Source of the DNA: Pseudonocardia asaccharolytica DSM 44247 = NBRC 16224
GTDB taxonomy: Bacteria > Actinomycetota > Actinomycetes > Mycobacteriales > Pseudonocardiaceae
Direction: 5' to 3'
Assembly (NCBI RefSeq): GCF_000423625.1
Contig: NZ_AUII01000004.1
Coordinates: 124,001 to 188,000 of the forward strand
Length of the DNA: 64,000 nt
Below the pieces are notes generated by a model. It had not been told where the DNA came from. It searched no databases and saw only the letters and a list, made by a program, of their open reading frames with translations. The first letter of the stretch is position 1; each line of letters opens with the position of its first letter. Made by a program: the position numbers and the translations under genes. Of this stretch, positions 24,444 to 32,372 are shown piece by piece.

Positions 24444-24905
24444 ATGGACGGTCACCGTCCCCGGCCGCGCCGGCGCGGCCCTCACCTGCAGCCCTGTCCC
24501 CGCGTCCCGCGGCGCCGGTACCGGGGCATCCTGATCGGTCTGGGCGTGGGGCCAGGGGAGTCCGACCGGCCGCCCGACGGCGTCGACCGGCTGGCCCGCG
24601 CCGACGTCGTGTTCGCGCCTGCGGCCGCGGAGACCACGGTGCTGTTCTACGCCGAGGCGTGGCGGGTGGAGCAGGTCGGCGGCCGGTCCGGGTGTCGGGT
24701 CGCCGAATGGTTCGCCGCACATCCGGGCGGCACTGCGGTCTTCGCCACCCCCGGCGACCCCGCCGATCATCGCCCGTTCACCGACCTCGCCCGGCGGCTG
24801 CCCGGGGTGCGGGTCGAACACGTTCCCGGGGTGACGATCACGCCGCCGCGGCGCAGTCCCCTGCCCTGGATTCCCGAGGCTCCCCTGCACCGGACCGCGG
24901 AGTGA
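24444..24905 (+). CDS. Short tetrapyrrole-methylase-like protein
   Basis: A 153-residue protein. After a basic N-terminus of about 25 residues, YRGILIGLGVGPGESDRPPD resembles the SAM-loop of precorrin methyltransferases, LARADVVFAPAAAETTVLFY the following strand and helix, and VFATPGDPADHRPFTDL the GDP motif. The segment after VRVEHVPGVT stops where the second half of the usual 220-240 residue domain should begin. It lacks the C-terminal domain and is therefore a truncated or repurposed relative of CobI/CbiL. It has a strong ribosome binding site (GAGGAGG), follows directly behind a riboswitch and overlaps bluB-cobT (GTGA), so it is likely translated. Function unknown. Confidence 0.65.
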   Translation: MDGHRPRPRRRGPHLQPCPRVPRRRYRGILIGLGVGPGESDRPPDGVDRLARADVVFAPAAAETTVLFYAEAWRVEQVGGRSGCRVAEWFAAHPGGTAVFATPGDPADHRPFTDLARRLPGVRVEHVPGVTITPPRRSPLPWIPEAPLHRTAE

Positions 24906-26632
24906 CCGCGGACGCGCAGGCCCTCTACCGGGTGATCGCGGCCCGCCGCGACGTGCGGACGGGGTTCCGCCCGGAGGTCCCGGTCGCCGACGCGGTGTTG
25001 GACCGGGTGCTGGCCGCCGCGCACGCCGCGCCCAGCGTCGGGTTCTCCCAGCCGTGGGACTTCGTGATCCTCCGGGACCGTGCGGTGCGGGAACGGGTGC
25101 ACGCGCTGGTGGCCGCCCACCGCGCGGCCTACGCGGCCTCGCTGCCGAAGGCGCGCGCGGCGGCATTCGGTGCGATCAAGATCGAGGCGATCCTCGACAC
25201 CCCGGTGAACATCGTCGTGACCTGCGATCCGACCCGGGGCGGCCGGTACACCCTCGGCAGGCTCGCCCAGCCGCGGATGGCCCCGTACTCGACGGCGCTG
25301 GCGGTGCAGAACCTGTGGCTGGCCGCCCGCGCGGAGAGGCTCGGGGTCGGCTGGGTGAGCTTCTTCAGCGACGCCGGGGAGCGAGAGCTGGCCGGGCTGC
25401 TGGGGCTGCCCGGGCATCTGGAGATCGTCGCGTATCTGTGCATCGGACATGTCGAGGCGTTTCCGGCGCAGCCCGAGCTGGCCGCGGCCGGGTGGGCGCG
25501 ACGGCGGCCGCTGGGCTGGGCCGTGCACCACGAGACCTACGGGCGCAGGGCGCGCCCCGGAGAGGAACCGATGGACCTGCTCGCCGAGACGGTCGCCACG
25601 ATCACCCCCGCTTCGGCGCAGGCGCGCGCCGCGGCGTGCGACCGGCTGGACCGGATGACCAAGCCGCGGGGTTCGCTGGGGCGGGTCGAGGACGTCGCCG
25701 TCGCGCTGGCGGGGATGGCCGGGGAATGCCCGCCGCCGCTGCCCGAGCCGGCCGCGGTCGCGGTGTTCGCGGGCGACCACGGCGTCCACGCCCAGGGTGT
25801 GACCCCCTGGCCGCAGGAGGTCACCGCGCAGATGGTGGCGAACTTCCTGGCCGGCGGCGCGGTGGTCAACGCGTTCGCCCGCCAGCTCGGGGCCGAGGTG
25901 TGTGTGGTCGACATCGGGGTGAACGCGCCGCTGGACCCGGTGCCCGGGCTGCTGCCGCGCCGGATCGCCGCGGGCACCGCCGACATGACCGCGGGGCCGG
26001 CGCTCACCCCGGCGCAGGCCAAGGCCGCCGTCGAGGTGGGCATCGAGGTGGCGCGCGACCTCGTCGCCGCCGGCAACCGATGCCTGATCACCGGGGATAT
26101 GGGCATCGCCAACACGACCGCCGCGGCCGCGCTGATCTGTACGTTCACCGGGGCCGATCCCGCGGTGGCCACCGGGCGCGGCACCGGGATCGACGATGCG
26201 ACGCTCGCCCGCAAGACCGGGGTGGTGCGCAGCGCGCTGGAGCGCCACCGGGTCGGCGCCACCGACCCGCTCGGGGCGCTGGCCGCCTTCGGCGGGCTCG
26301 AGCACGCCGGGCTGACCGGGTTCGTCCTGGGCGCTGCGTCGCTGCGGGTTCCGGTCATCCTCGACGGGGTGAGCGGCGGGGCCGCCGCGCTGGCCGCCGC
26401 GGCGTTCGCGCCGGACGTCGTCGACTACTGCCTCGCCGGGCATCGCTCTGCCGAGCCCGGGCACGCGTTCACGCTCGCGCGGCTGGGCCTGGAACCGCTG
26501 CTGGACCTGGGGATGCGACTGGGGGAGGGGACCGGAGCGCTGCTGGCGTTGCCGGTGGCCCAGGGCGCCGCGCGGGCGCTGCACGACGTCGCCACCTTCG
26601 ATGCCGCCGGAGTCGCCGAGAAGGAGGTCTGA
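24902..26632 (+). CDS. bluB-cobT: BluB-CobT fusion: 5,6-dimethylbenzimidazole synthase and DMB phosphoribosyltransferase
   Basis: One 576-residue frame holds two enzymes. Residues 1-220 are BluB: RRDVRTGFRPEVPVADAVLD, AHAAPSVGFSQPWDFVIL, RMAPYSTALAVQNLWLAARA and LGVGWVSFFSD, which cleaves FMN with oxygen to 5,6-dimethylbenzimidazole. Residues about 224-576 are CobT: DRMTKPRGSLGRVEDVAVAL, FAGDHGVHAQGVTPWPQEVT, GDMGIANTTAAAALI and the catalytic glutamate in GMRLGEGTGALLALP (about 542), which joins this base to phosphoribose. The junction has a Met codon at 25571 preceded by GGAGAGG (25559-25565), so a separate CobT could also be made. The riboswitch upstream controls the operon. Confidence 0.93.
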   Translation: MTADAQALYRVIAARRDVRTGFRPEVPVADAVLDRVLAAAHAAPSVGFSQPWDFVILRDRAVRERVHALVAAHRAAYAASLPKARAAAFGAIKIEAILDTPVNIVVTCDPTRGGRYTLGRLAQPRMAPYSTALAVQNLWLAARAERLGVGWVSFFSDAGERELAGLLGLPGHLEIVAYLCIGHVEAFPAQPELAAAGWARRRPLGWAVHHETYGRRARPGEEPMDLLAETVATITPASAQARAAACDRLDRMTKPRGSLGRVEDVAVALAGMAGECPPPLPEPAAVAVFAGDHGVHAQGVTPWPQEVTAQMVANFLAGGAVVNAFARQLGAEVCVVDIGVNAPLDPVPGLLPRRIAAGTADMTAGPALTPAQAKAAVEVGIEVARDLVAAGNRCLITGDMGIANTTAAAALICTFTGADPAVATGRGTGIDDATLARKTGVVRSALERHRVGATDPLGALAAFGGLEHAGLTGFVLGAASLRVPVILDGVSGGAAALAAAAFAPDVVDYCLAGHRSAEPGHAFTLARLGLEPLLDLGMRLGEGTGALLALPVAQGAARALHDVATFDAAGVAEKEV

Positions 26633-28021
26633 TCAGCGACGGGCGTCGGTCGGCCACCAGCTGTCGCGCGGGTCGGCTCTGGTCAGGTCCTGCTCGTCGA
26701 CGGCGAACGTCCGCGCGACCCCCGGGCCGTTGGCGCGGGTCTCGAACCGCACGGTGACCCGCCCGTGCCCGGCACCCTGCACCCAGCCGTGTCCGAGCTC
26801 GGCGTGCCGCACGTCGTCGCCGGCCCGCCAGCGCCGGTCGTCCCGCTCCGGATCCGCACCGCCGTCGTCCGCCGCCGAGCAGCCCGCCTCCTCCGCCGCG
26901 GGCTGGGGCTCGGTGCCGGGGGGGACCGGAACCCAGCCGTCGGCGGAGGCCACGGCGTCGAACAGGGCCGGCGGGGGGCTCTCCCCCAGCCCCGACAGCG
27001 ACACCCCGATCAGCCGCACCCCGCCGTCGGGTACCGCCGAGCGGGCCAGCCGCTGCGCCACCGCGGTCAGCGTCGCGAGGTCGGTGCTGGCCACCGCGGT
27101 GGTCTCCGAGCGGCTCGCGGTCGTGAAGTCGGCGCTGCGCGCCTTCACCGTCACCGTCCGTGCGGCGCGACCCGAGGCGATCAGCCGCCGGTGGGCGGCC
27201 GCGGTCATCCGGCGCACCGCCTCGTGTACCTCGACCATCGCCGTCAGGTCGGTGTCGAACGTGGTCTCCGCGCTGACCTGCTTCGCCGCGCCGCGCGGGG
27301 CGACCGGCCGATCGTCGACACCGCGCGCGAGCCGGTGCAGTTCGGTGCCGATCGCGGCGCCCAGCAGCCCGGTGACCTCGCGCGGATCCATCGCCGCGAG
27401 CTGGCCGACCGTGGTCACGCCGACCTTGTGCAGCGACGCCTCGGCGACCGGGCCGACGCCCCACAGCACCCGCACCGGCAGCGGGTCCAGCACGGCGCGT
27501 TCGTCCTCGGGGGCGACGACGCGCAGCCCGTCGGGTTTGGCCAGCTCGGAGGCGATCTTGGCGAGCTGCTTGCCGGATCCGGCCCCGACCGAGGCGGGCA
27601 ACCCTGTCCGGTCCCGCACCGCCGCCCGCAGGGCCGTGCCGAACGCGGCGACCTCGGCACCGCCGGCGCCCGCCAGGTCCGGCGGCTCGAGGAACGCCTC
27701 GTCGAGCGAGACGGGCTCGAGCACCGGCGCGGCCTCGCCGAGCACGGCCATCACCTCGGCGCTGATCGTCTGGTAGAGCCTGAACCTCGGGGGCAGCACC
27801 ACCGCCTGCGGACAGCGCCGGCGGGCCTGCGCCATCGGCATCGCCGATCGGGCGCCGAATATCCGCGCCTGATAGCTCGCCCCGGCGACGACCCCGCGCG
27901 GCCCGGTTCCCCCGACCAGCACCGGGCGGTCGGCCAGCGTCGGACGGGTCAGCTGCTCGACCGACGCGTAGAACGCGTCCATGTCGAGGTGCAGCACCCA
28001 CCGCTGCGCCGTCCCTGCCAC
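26633..28021 (-). CDS. dinB: DNA polymerase IV (Y family)
   Basis: A 462-residue translesion polymerase. The catalytic acidic residues are in VLHLDMDAFYASVEQL near the start and in PVSLDEAFLEPPDL. YQARIFGARSAMPMAQARRR is the finger region, and ASVGAGSGKQLAKIASELAK the thumb. The C-terminal little-finger domain carries SAETTFDTDLTAM. The last 100 residues (Glu/Asp-rich linker, then HAELGHGWVQGAGHGRVTVR) are an extra module seen in actinobacterial DinB-type proteins. The GTG at 28021 is chosen just before the first catalytic strand. Its stop abuts the cobT stop. No SOS box was seen at its start. Confidence 0.93.
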   Translation of the reverse strand: MAGTAQRWVLHLDMDAFYASVEQLTRPTLADRPVLVGGTGPRGVVAGASYQARIFGARSAMPMAQARRRCPQAVVLPPRFRLYQTISAEVMAVLGEAAPVLEPVSLDEAFLEPPDLAGAGGAEVAAFGTALRAAVRDRTGLPASVGAGSGKQLAKIASELAKPDGLRVVAPEDERAVLDPLPVRVLWGVGPVAEASLHKVGVTTVGQLAAMDPREVTGLLGAAIGTELHRLARGVDDRPVAPRGAAKQVSAETTFDTDLTAMVEVHEAVRRMTAAAHRRLIASGRAARTVTVKARSADFTTASRSETTAVASTDLATLTAVAQRLARSAVPDGGVRLIGVSLSGLGESPPPALFDAVASADGWVPVPPGTEPQPAAEEAGCSAADDGGADPERDDRRWRAGDDVRHAELGHGWVQGAGHGRVTVRFETRANGPGVARTFAVDEQDLTRADPRDSWWPTDARR

Positions 28022-28062
28022 CGGCTCATTCTGACCTCGAGCCCCGACATCCCGGGCGTCCG

Positions 28063-28659
28063 CTACGAGGCGGAGGCCGGGCTCGGCTGCAGCGCCGCCA
28101 GCAACGCCGGGACGGTGACCGGACCGCGGTATCGCTCGCCGTTGACGAAGAAGGTGGGGGTGCCCCGCACGCCGCTGCGGACGCCGGAGTTGAAGTCGGC
28201 CTCCACCCGGTCCTCCACGAACCGGGTGGCGGGCCAGGTCACCTTCTGCGGGGGCACGCCGATCTCCTCGGCGTAGCGGCGCAGGTCGGTCTGGGTCAAC
28301 GCGGGCTCGTCGCCGGCGTAGAGCTTGGCGTGCATCGTCCAGAACCGCCCCGCGAGGCCGGCCGCCTCCGCGGCGGTGGCCGCGGCGAGGGCGAACGGGT
28401 GCACCTCGGCCAGCGGGAAATGCCGGAACGCGAACACCAGCCGGTCGCCGAGGGCGCGGCGTACCCGCTCGATCACCGGGACGGCGGCCCGGCAGTAGGG
28501 GCATTCGAAGTCCCCGTACTCGACCAGCGAGAACGCGGCCCCGAGGACACCCTCCAGGTGGTCGTAGGGTCCGATGGGCGGGTCGAGTCGTGACGTGCCG
28601 ATCGTGCTCCTCCTCGCCGCGCGCCGCCGCTCGGGGCAGGATCCTGGGGTGGCGGTCAC
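28063..28659 (-). CDS. DsbA-like thioredoxin-fold protein
   Basis: About 198 residues from the GTG at 28659. The thioredoxin fold starts at FSLVEYGDFECPYCRAAVPV, with a CPYC active site, then FRHFPLAEVHPFALAAATAA, and the cis-proline loop in GVRGTPTFFVNGERYRG. Such proteins make or exchange disulfides; no signal peptide is seen with this start, so it may act in the cytoplasm or as a Frn-type oxidoreductase. The start is unsure: there is no ATG in the right place and the chosen GTG overlaps the start of the divergent nhaA by about 11 bases. Confidence 0.82.
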   Translation of the reverse strand: MTATPGSCPERRRAARRSTIGTSRLDPPIGPYDHLEGVLGAAFSLVEYGDFECPYCRAAVPVIERVRRALGDRLVFAFRHFPLAEVHPFALAAATAAEAAGLAGRFWTMHAKLYAGDEPALTQTDLRRYAEEIGVPPQKVTWPATRFVEDRVEADFNSGVRSGVRGTPTFFVNGERYRGPVTVPALLAALQPSPASAS

Positions 28660-29989
28660 GACACTAGCCGAGCGTGGCGAGCTGAGCCGTGCCGCGCGCT
28701 CGTTCCTGCGCACCGAGTCGGGTTCGGCGGTCCTGTTGCTGACCGCGGCCGTGCTGGCGCTGCTGTGGGCCAATCTCTCGGAAAGCTACGAGGCCCTCTG
28801 GCACGCGGAGCTCGCGCTGCGCCTCGGCGGCGCCGAGTTCGCCAGAGATCTGCGGCACTGGGTCAACGACGGGTTGATGGTGCTGTTCTTCTTCAGCGTC
28901 GGGCTGGAGATCTCCCGCGAGATGACGCTGGGCGAGCTGCGCGGGATGCGCGTGCTGGCGGCGCCCGCGCTGGCCGCGGTCGGCGGGCTGGTCGTGCCCG
29001 CCGGGCTGTATCTGCTGTTCAATGCCGGGGGCGCCGGGGCGGACGCGTGGGGGATCGCGATCTCGACCGACACGGCGGTGCTGCTCGGCGTGCTCGCGCT
29101 GGTGGGTCCCCGCTGCCCGGACCAGCTGCGGATCTTCCTGCTGGCGCTGGCGATCGTCGACGATATCGGCGCCGTCGCCGCGATCGCGATCTTCTACACC
29201 ACGCGGGTGAACGGCGCGGCGCTGCTGCTCGCCGTCGCCCTGATCGCGGCGCTGCTCGCGCTGCGCTTCGCGCGGTTCTGGCGGACCCCGGTCTACGTCC
29301 TCATCGGCGTGGTCCTGTGGGCGGCGGTCGTGGAGTCCGGGGTGCACCCGAGCGTCGTGGGCGTCGTGCTCGGGCTGCTGGTCAACGCCTACGCGCCGAC
29401 CCCGCGCGACATGGCGAGGGCGCAGCTGCTCGGACGCAGCTTCCTGGTCGACCCGACCCCGTCGCGCGCACTGGCCGCGCAGAGCGCGGCGGCCGAGGCG
29501 GTGTCGCCCAACGAGCGGCTGCAGCTACGCATCCAGCCGTGGTCGAGCTACGTGATCGTCCCGCTGTTCGTGCTGGCCAACGCCGGCGTGGTGCTCGACG
29601 CGACGACGCTGCGCGCCGCGCTGGGCTCGCCGATCACCTGGGGCATCGTCGTCGGGTTGACGGCGGGCAAGCTCTTCGGCGTCAGCGCAGGCACGTGGGT
29701 GGCGCTGCGGACAGGTATCGGGCGGGTGCCCGACACGCTGCGCTGGGGCCAGCTCGTCGGCGGCGCGGGTTTGTGCGGCATCGGGTTCACCGTCGCGCTG
29801 TTCGTCACCGATCTGGCGTTGGACGACCCGGCGCTGCAGAACCAGGCGAAGATCGGCATCCTCGGCGGCTCGGTGCTGGCCGCGCTGATCGGCTGGTCGA
29901 TCTTCCGGCTGCTCGGCGAGCGCGGCGGCCAATGCGCCCCGAGCGGCCTTCCGGTGCTGCCGCCGCGGCCGTGGCGCCCGGTCGCGTGA
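28649..29989 (+). CDS. nhaA: Na+/H+ antiporter NhaA
   Basis: A 446-residue membrane protein with many hydrophobic helices. The NhaA marks are LRHWVNDGLMVLFFFSVGLE, the paired aspartates in LLALAIVDDIGAVAAIAIFY (sodium/proton site), and GAGLCGIGFTVALFVTDLAL near the end. It exchanges sodium for protons across the cell membrane. The GTG at 28649 gives a short cytoplasmic N-terminus; the open frame extends further up into the divergent DsbA gene. Because the two starts overlap, expression of both must come from within each other's coding region or from a very tight shared promoter. Confidence 0.93.
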   Translation: MAVTTLAERGELSRAARSFLRTESGSAVLLLTAAVLALLWANLSESYEALWHAELALRLGGAEFARDLRHWVNDGLMVLFFFSVGLEISREMTLGELRGMRVLAAPALAAVGGLVVPAGLYLLFNAGGAGADAWGIAISTDTAVLLGVLALVGPRCPDQLRIFLLALAIVDDIGAVAAIAIFYTTRVNGAALLLAVALIAALLALRFARFWRTPVYVLIGVVLWAAVVESGVHPSVVGVVLGLLVNAYAPTPRDMARAQLLGRSFLVDPTPSRALAAQSAAAEAVSPNERLQLRIQPWSSYVIVPLFVLANAGVVLDATTLRAALGSPITWGIVVGLTAGKLFGVSAGTWVALRTGIGRVPDTLRWGQLVGGAGLCGIGFTVALFVTDLALDDPALQNQAKIGILGGSVLAALIGWSIFRLLGERGGQCAPSGLPVLPPRPWRPVA

Positions 29990-30003
29990 GCGGCGCGGAT
30001 CGA

Positions 30004-30711
30004 TCAGCGGGGCATCCAGCCGAGGAGCAGCGGGTCGCCGTCGAACTCCTGGATCGACGGCGCCGTCCCGAATCCGGCGACGGCCGCGGGGTGGTCGGCT
30101 GCGGGCAGCAGATCCGCGAGCCAGACCGTCTCCCGCGGGGCGCCGTCGCCGGTCCAGGCCTCGACGGCGGGCGGCCGCCACGGCGGGCTCAGCGTGATCG
30201 ATGACATCGGCCGGGACAGCCCCTCGCCGGTGGCCTTGAGCAGCGCCTCCTTGCGGGTCCAGGTGGTGAGGAACGCGCGTGGGCCGGAGGGCCGCGGGCG
30301 GGCCAGCTCGGCGGGGGAGCAGACGTGGGCGGCCATGGCGGCGAGGTCGGACAGCGGCCGGTGCTGTTCCACGTCCAGGCCGACGGCGCGGTCGAACACG
30401 GCGAGCCCCACGAGGTCCCCCGAGTGGGCCAGCGAGAAACCGGGGCCGTCGCCGGCGAGTCGTGGCTTGCCGTGTTGCTGGCCGCAGCGGCAGGTGCGGT
30501 CGAAGCGCAGCCCGGCCGGGTGCGTCCCGAGGCGATGACCGAGCACGAGGCGGGCGAGCGCGTGTGCGGCAAGGTAGCGGGCCCGGTCGGCGGGCCTGCG
30601 GAAGGACTGCAGCCGGGTGCGCTCGTGCTCGTCGAGCAGGGCGAGGAGTGCCGGGTGGGCCTCGGGATCGATCGGCCGGGCCCACCAGACACCGCACTCG
30701 CCGCACCTCAC
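30004..30711 (-). CDS. 4'-phosphopantetheinyl transferase (Sfp type)
   Basis: A 235-residue enzyme that transfers phosphopantetheine from CoA to carrier proteins of fatty-acid, polyketide or non-ribosomal peptide synthesis. Motifs present are CGQQHGKPRL, FSLAHSGDLVGLAV, VGLDVEQHRPLSD (magnesium-binding Asp) and FLTTWTRKEALLKATGEGL. A short Cys-containing N-terminus (RCGECGVWW) is unusual and could bind a metal. The start is the GTG at 30711. No synthase gene lies close by, so the carrier protein it serves is not known. It converges with nhaA. Confidence 0.9.
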   Translation of the reverse strand: MRCGECGVWWARPIDPEAHPALLALLDEHERTRLQSFRRPADRARYLAAHALARLVLGHRLGTHPAGLRFDRTCRCGQQHGKPRLAGDGPGFSLAHSGDLVGLAVFDRAVGLDVEQHRPLSDLAAMAAHVCSPAELARPRPSGPRAFLTTWTRKEALLKATGEGLSRPMSSITLSPPWRPPAVEAWTGDGAPRETVWLADLLPAADHPAAVAGFGTAPSIQEFDGDPLLLGWMPR

Positions 30712-30760
30712 CGGGCCAGCCTGGCATGTCCGCCCCGGCCGCGACGCGACCGGGCCGTGC

Positions 30761-30797
30761 GGGCGCGGGAGGTGGCGCGGTGCCCCCTCCCGTGCCC
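30761..30797 (-). terminator. Possible terminator hairpin after the small ORF
   Basis: GGGCGCGGGAGG (30761-30772) pairs with CCTCCCGTGCCC (30786-30797) over 12 base pairs with one G-U wobble. It lies just past the stop of the small gene at 30808-30996. No U tract follows, as is common in high-GC actinomycetes. Confidence 0.5.
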
Positions 30798-30807
30798 GGC
30801 CGCGGTG

Positions 30808-30996
30808 TCAGCCGCGGCGGCGCACCGCGTAGTCGGTGCGGGTATGCACCGGCTTCAACCGCGCCGCCGCGCCTGCCGCGCGTCCGGCGCGTACCGCCAG
30901 TTGTGGCGGCAGCGGCTGTCGGGTGTCCTTCCCGCGTGCCCGGCGGGCGGCGCGGTTGGCGGCGGGCGACGTGCTGGACGAGTTCTGGGTAGGCAT
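30808..30996 (-). CDS. Small basic hypothetical protein, 62 residues
   Basis: MPTQNSSSTSPAANRAARRA starts 62 residues rich in Arg, Ala and Thr with no membrane segment. GGAGG is well placed before the ATG at 30996, so translation is likely. It is followed by a hairpin. Function unknown; the basic charge suggests binding to nucleic acid or to the cell surface, but that is guesswork. Confidence 0.6.
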   Translation of the reverse strand: MPTQNSSSTSPAANRAARRARGKDTRQPLPPQLAVRAGRAAGAAARLKPVHTRTDYAVRRRG

Positions 30997-31205
30997 ATGA
31001 ACCTCCGGGAAGGACGGGGCCGACCAGCTGGCGGACGGCGAGGGCCGGCCGGATGGGCTGGGACGGTGATCTCCCCCGGGGATCGCGACGCGACGAGCGG
31101 GGGCGGCGGGCCGGTGGCCCGCGTCATCTCAGAGGAACAGGCGCGTGACCGGGACCGTAGCGGCCGCTCCGCCCGCCGCGCGACCGAATTACTAGGGTCA
31201 GGTCC

Positions 31206-32339
31206 ATGTCTCCCGATCTTGTCGTGATCGGCGGCGGTATCGCCGGGGTCTCGATCGGCTATGAGCTGGCCGCGATGCGACGAGTCCTGGTGGTGGAGGC
31301 CGAGCCGACGCTGGCGGTGCATTCGACCGCCCGCTCGGCGGCGACCTACATCCCCGGTCACGGCGTGCCCGCCGTCCGGGCGTTGATCACTGCTAGCGGC
31401 CCGCGGTTCGCCCTGCTCGCCGGCGAGCTCGACGCGCCCCCGCTGCTGACCCCGCGCCCTGTCCTGTGGGCCGCGTTCGATGACGTCGGTGAGAGCGCTC
31501 TGGAGTTGCTGCTCGCCGAACGTGCGGGCGAACCCGACGCGCCGGTGCCCGTGGACGCCGCCGAGACGGTCCGCCGCTGCCCGGTGCTGCGGCCCGCCGT
31601 GGTGCGTGGGTCGGGGCTGACCGAAGCGTCCGCCGATGTCGACGCGATGGCGCTGCACCAGGCCTACGTGCGCGGCCTGCGCCGGCGCGGGGGAGCGGTG
31701 CGGTCGGACGCAGCGGTGACCGGGCTGGCGCGGACGGGCTCGGGCTGGCGGGTGCGGATCGGCGGGACCGACCATGTGGACGTGCCCGATGTCGTCAACG
31801 CGGCGGGGGCGTGGGCGGACGGGCTCGCGGCGCTGGCGGGGGTGCGGCCGATCGGGCTCAGGCCGCTGCGCCGCACGATCGCGCTGGCCAGGGTGCCCGA
31901 GCCGGAGCGGCTGCGGCCGCCGGACGGGTCCGCGCTGCCGATGGTCATCGAGGTCGGCGAGCGGTTCTACTTCAAGGCCGAACCCGGGCATCTGCTGGTC
32001 TCGCCCGGCGACGAGACCCCGGCCGAACCCGGCGATGCCCGGCCCGCGGACCTGGACGTCGCGCTCGCGCTCGAACGGGTCGAGGCGGTCACCTCGCTCG
32101 GGCTCCGCTCGATCCAGACGGCGTGGGCGGGCCTGCGGTCGTTCGTCCCCGACCGCGGCCCGGTCGTCGGGTCCTGGCCCGAGCACCCCGGGTTCCATTT
32201 CTTCGCCGGTCAGGGCGGATCGGGTATCGAGTCGGCGCCCGCGCTGGCCGTGCTGGGGGCGGCCATGATCACGGGCGGGCCGCTTCCCGCCGATGTCTGC
32301 GTCGATCCGGATCTGGTGAGCACCTCACGATTGATGTAA
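31206..32339 (+). CDS. FAD-dependent oxidoreductase (D-amino-acid oxidase/glycine oxidase family)
   Basis: A 377-residue flavoprotein. The N-terminal dinucleotide loop is VVIGGGIAGVSIGYELAAMR, followed by VEAEPTLAVHSTARSAATYI. The C-terminal flavin-contact region includes QTAWAGLRSFVPDRGPVVGS and FFAGQGGSGIESAPALA. The pattern resembles D-arginine dehydrogenase-like members of the DAO family, which oxidise an amine to an imine. The substrate is not predictable. It lies 33 bp before a cytochrome P450 gene in the same direction; the two may be co-transcribed. Confidence 0.9.
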   Translation: MSPDLVVIGGGIAGVSIGYELAAMRRVLVVEAEPTLAVHSTARSAATYIPGHGVPAVRALITASGPRFALLAGELDAPPLLTPRPVLWAAFDDVGESALELLLAERAGEPDAPVPVDAAETVRRCPVLRPAVVRGSGLTEASADVDAMALHQAYVRGLRRRGGAVRSDAAVTGLARTGSGWRVRIGGTDHVDVPDVVNAAGAWADGLAALAGVRPIGLRPLRRTIALARVPEPERLRPPDGSALPMVIEVGERFYFKAEPGHLLVSPGDETPAEPGDARPADLDVALALERVEAVTSLGLRSIQTAWAGLRSFVPDRGPVVGSWPEHPGFHFFAGQGGSGIESAPALAVLGAAMITGGPLPADVCVDPDLVSTSRLM

Positions 32340-32372
32340 GCGCCTGCTCACTTTCGCTGGCATCATGAAACC

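Noticed and set aside
28021-28060. SOS box for the DNA polymerase IV gene
   Set aside because: No sequence close to TCGAACNNNNGTTCGA is present upstream of its start.
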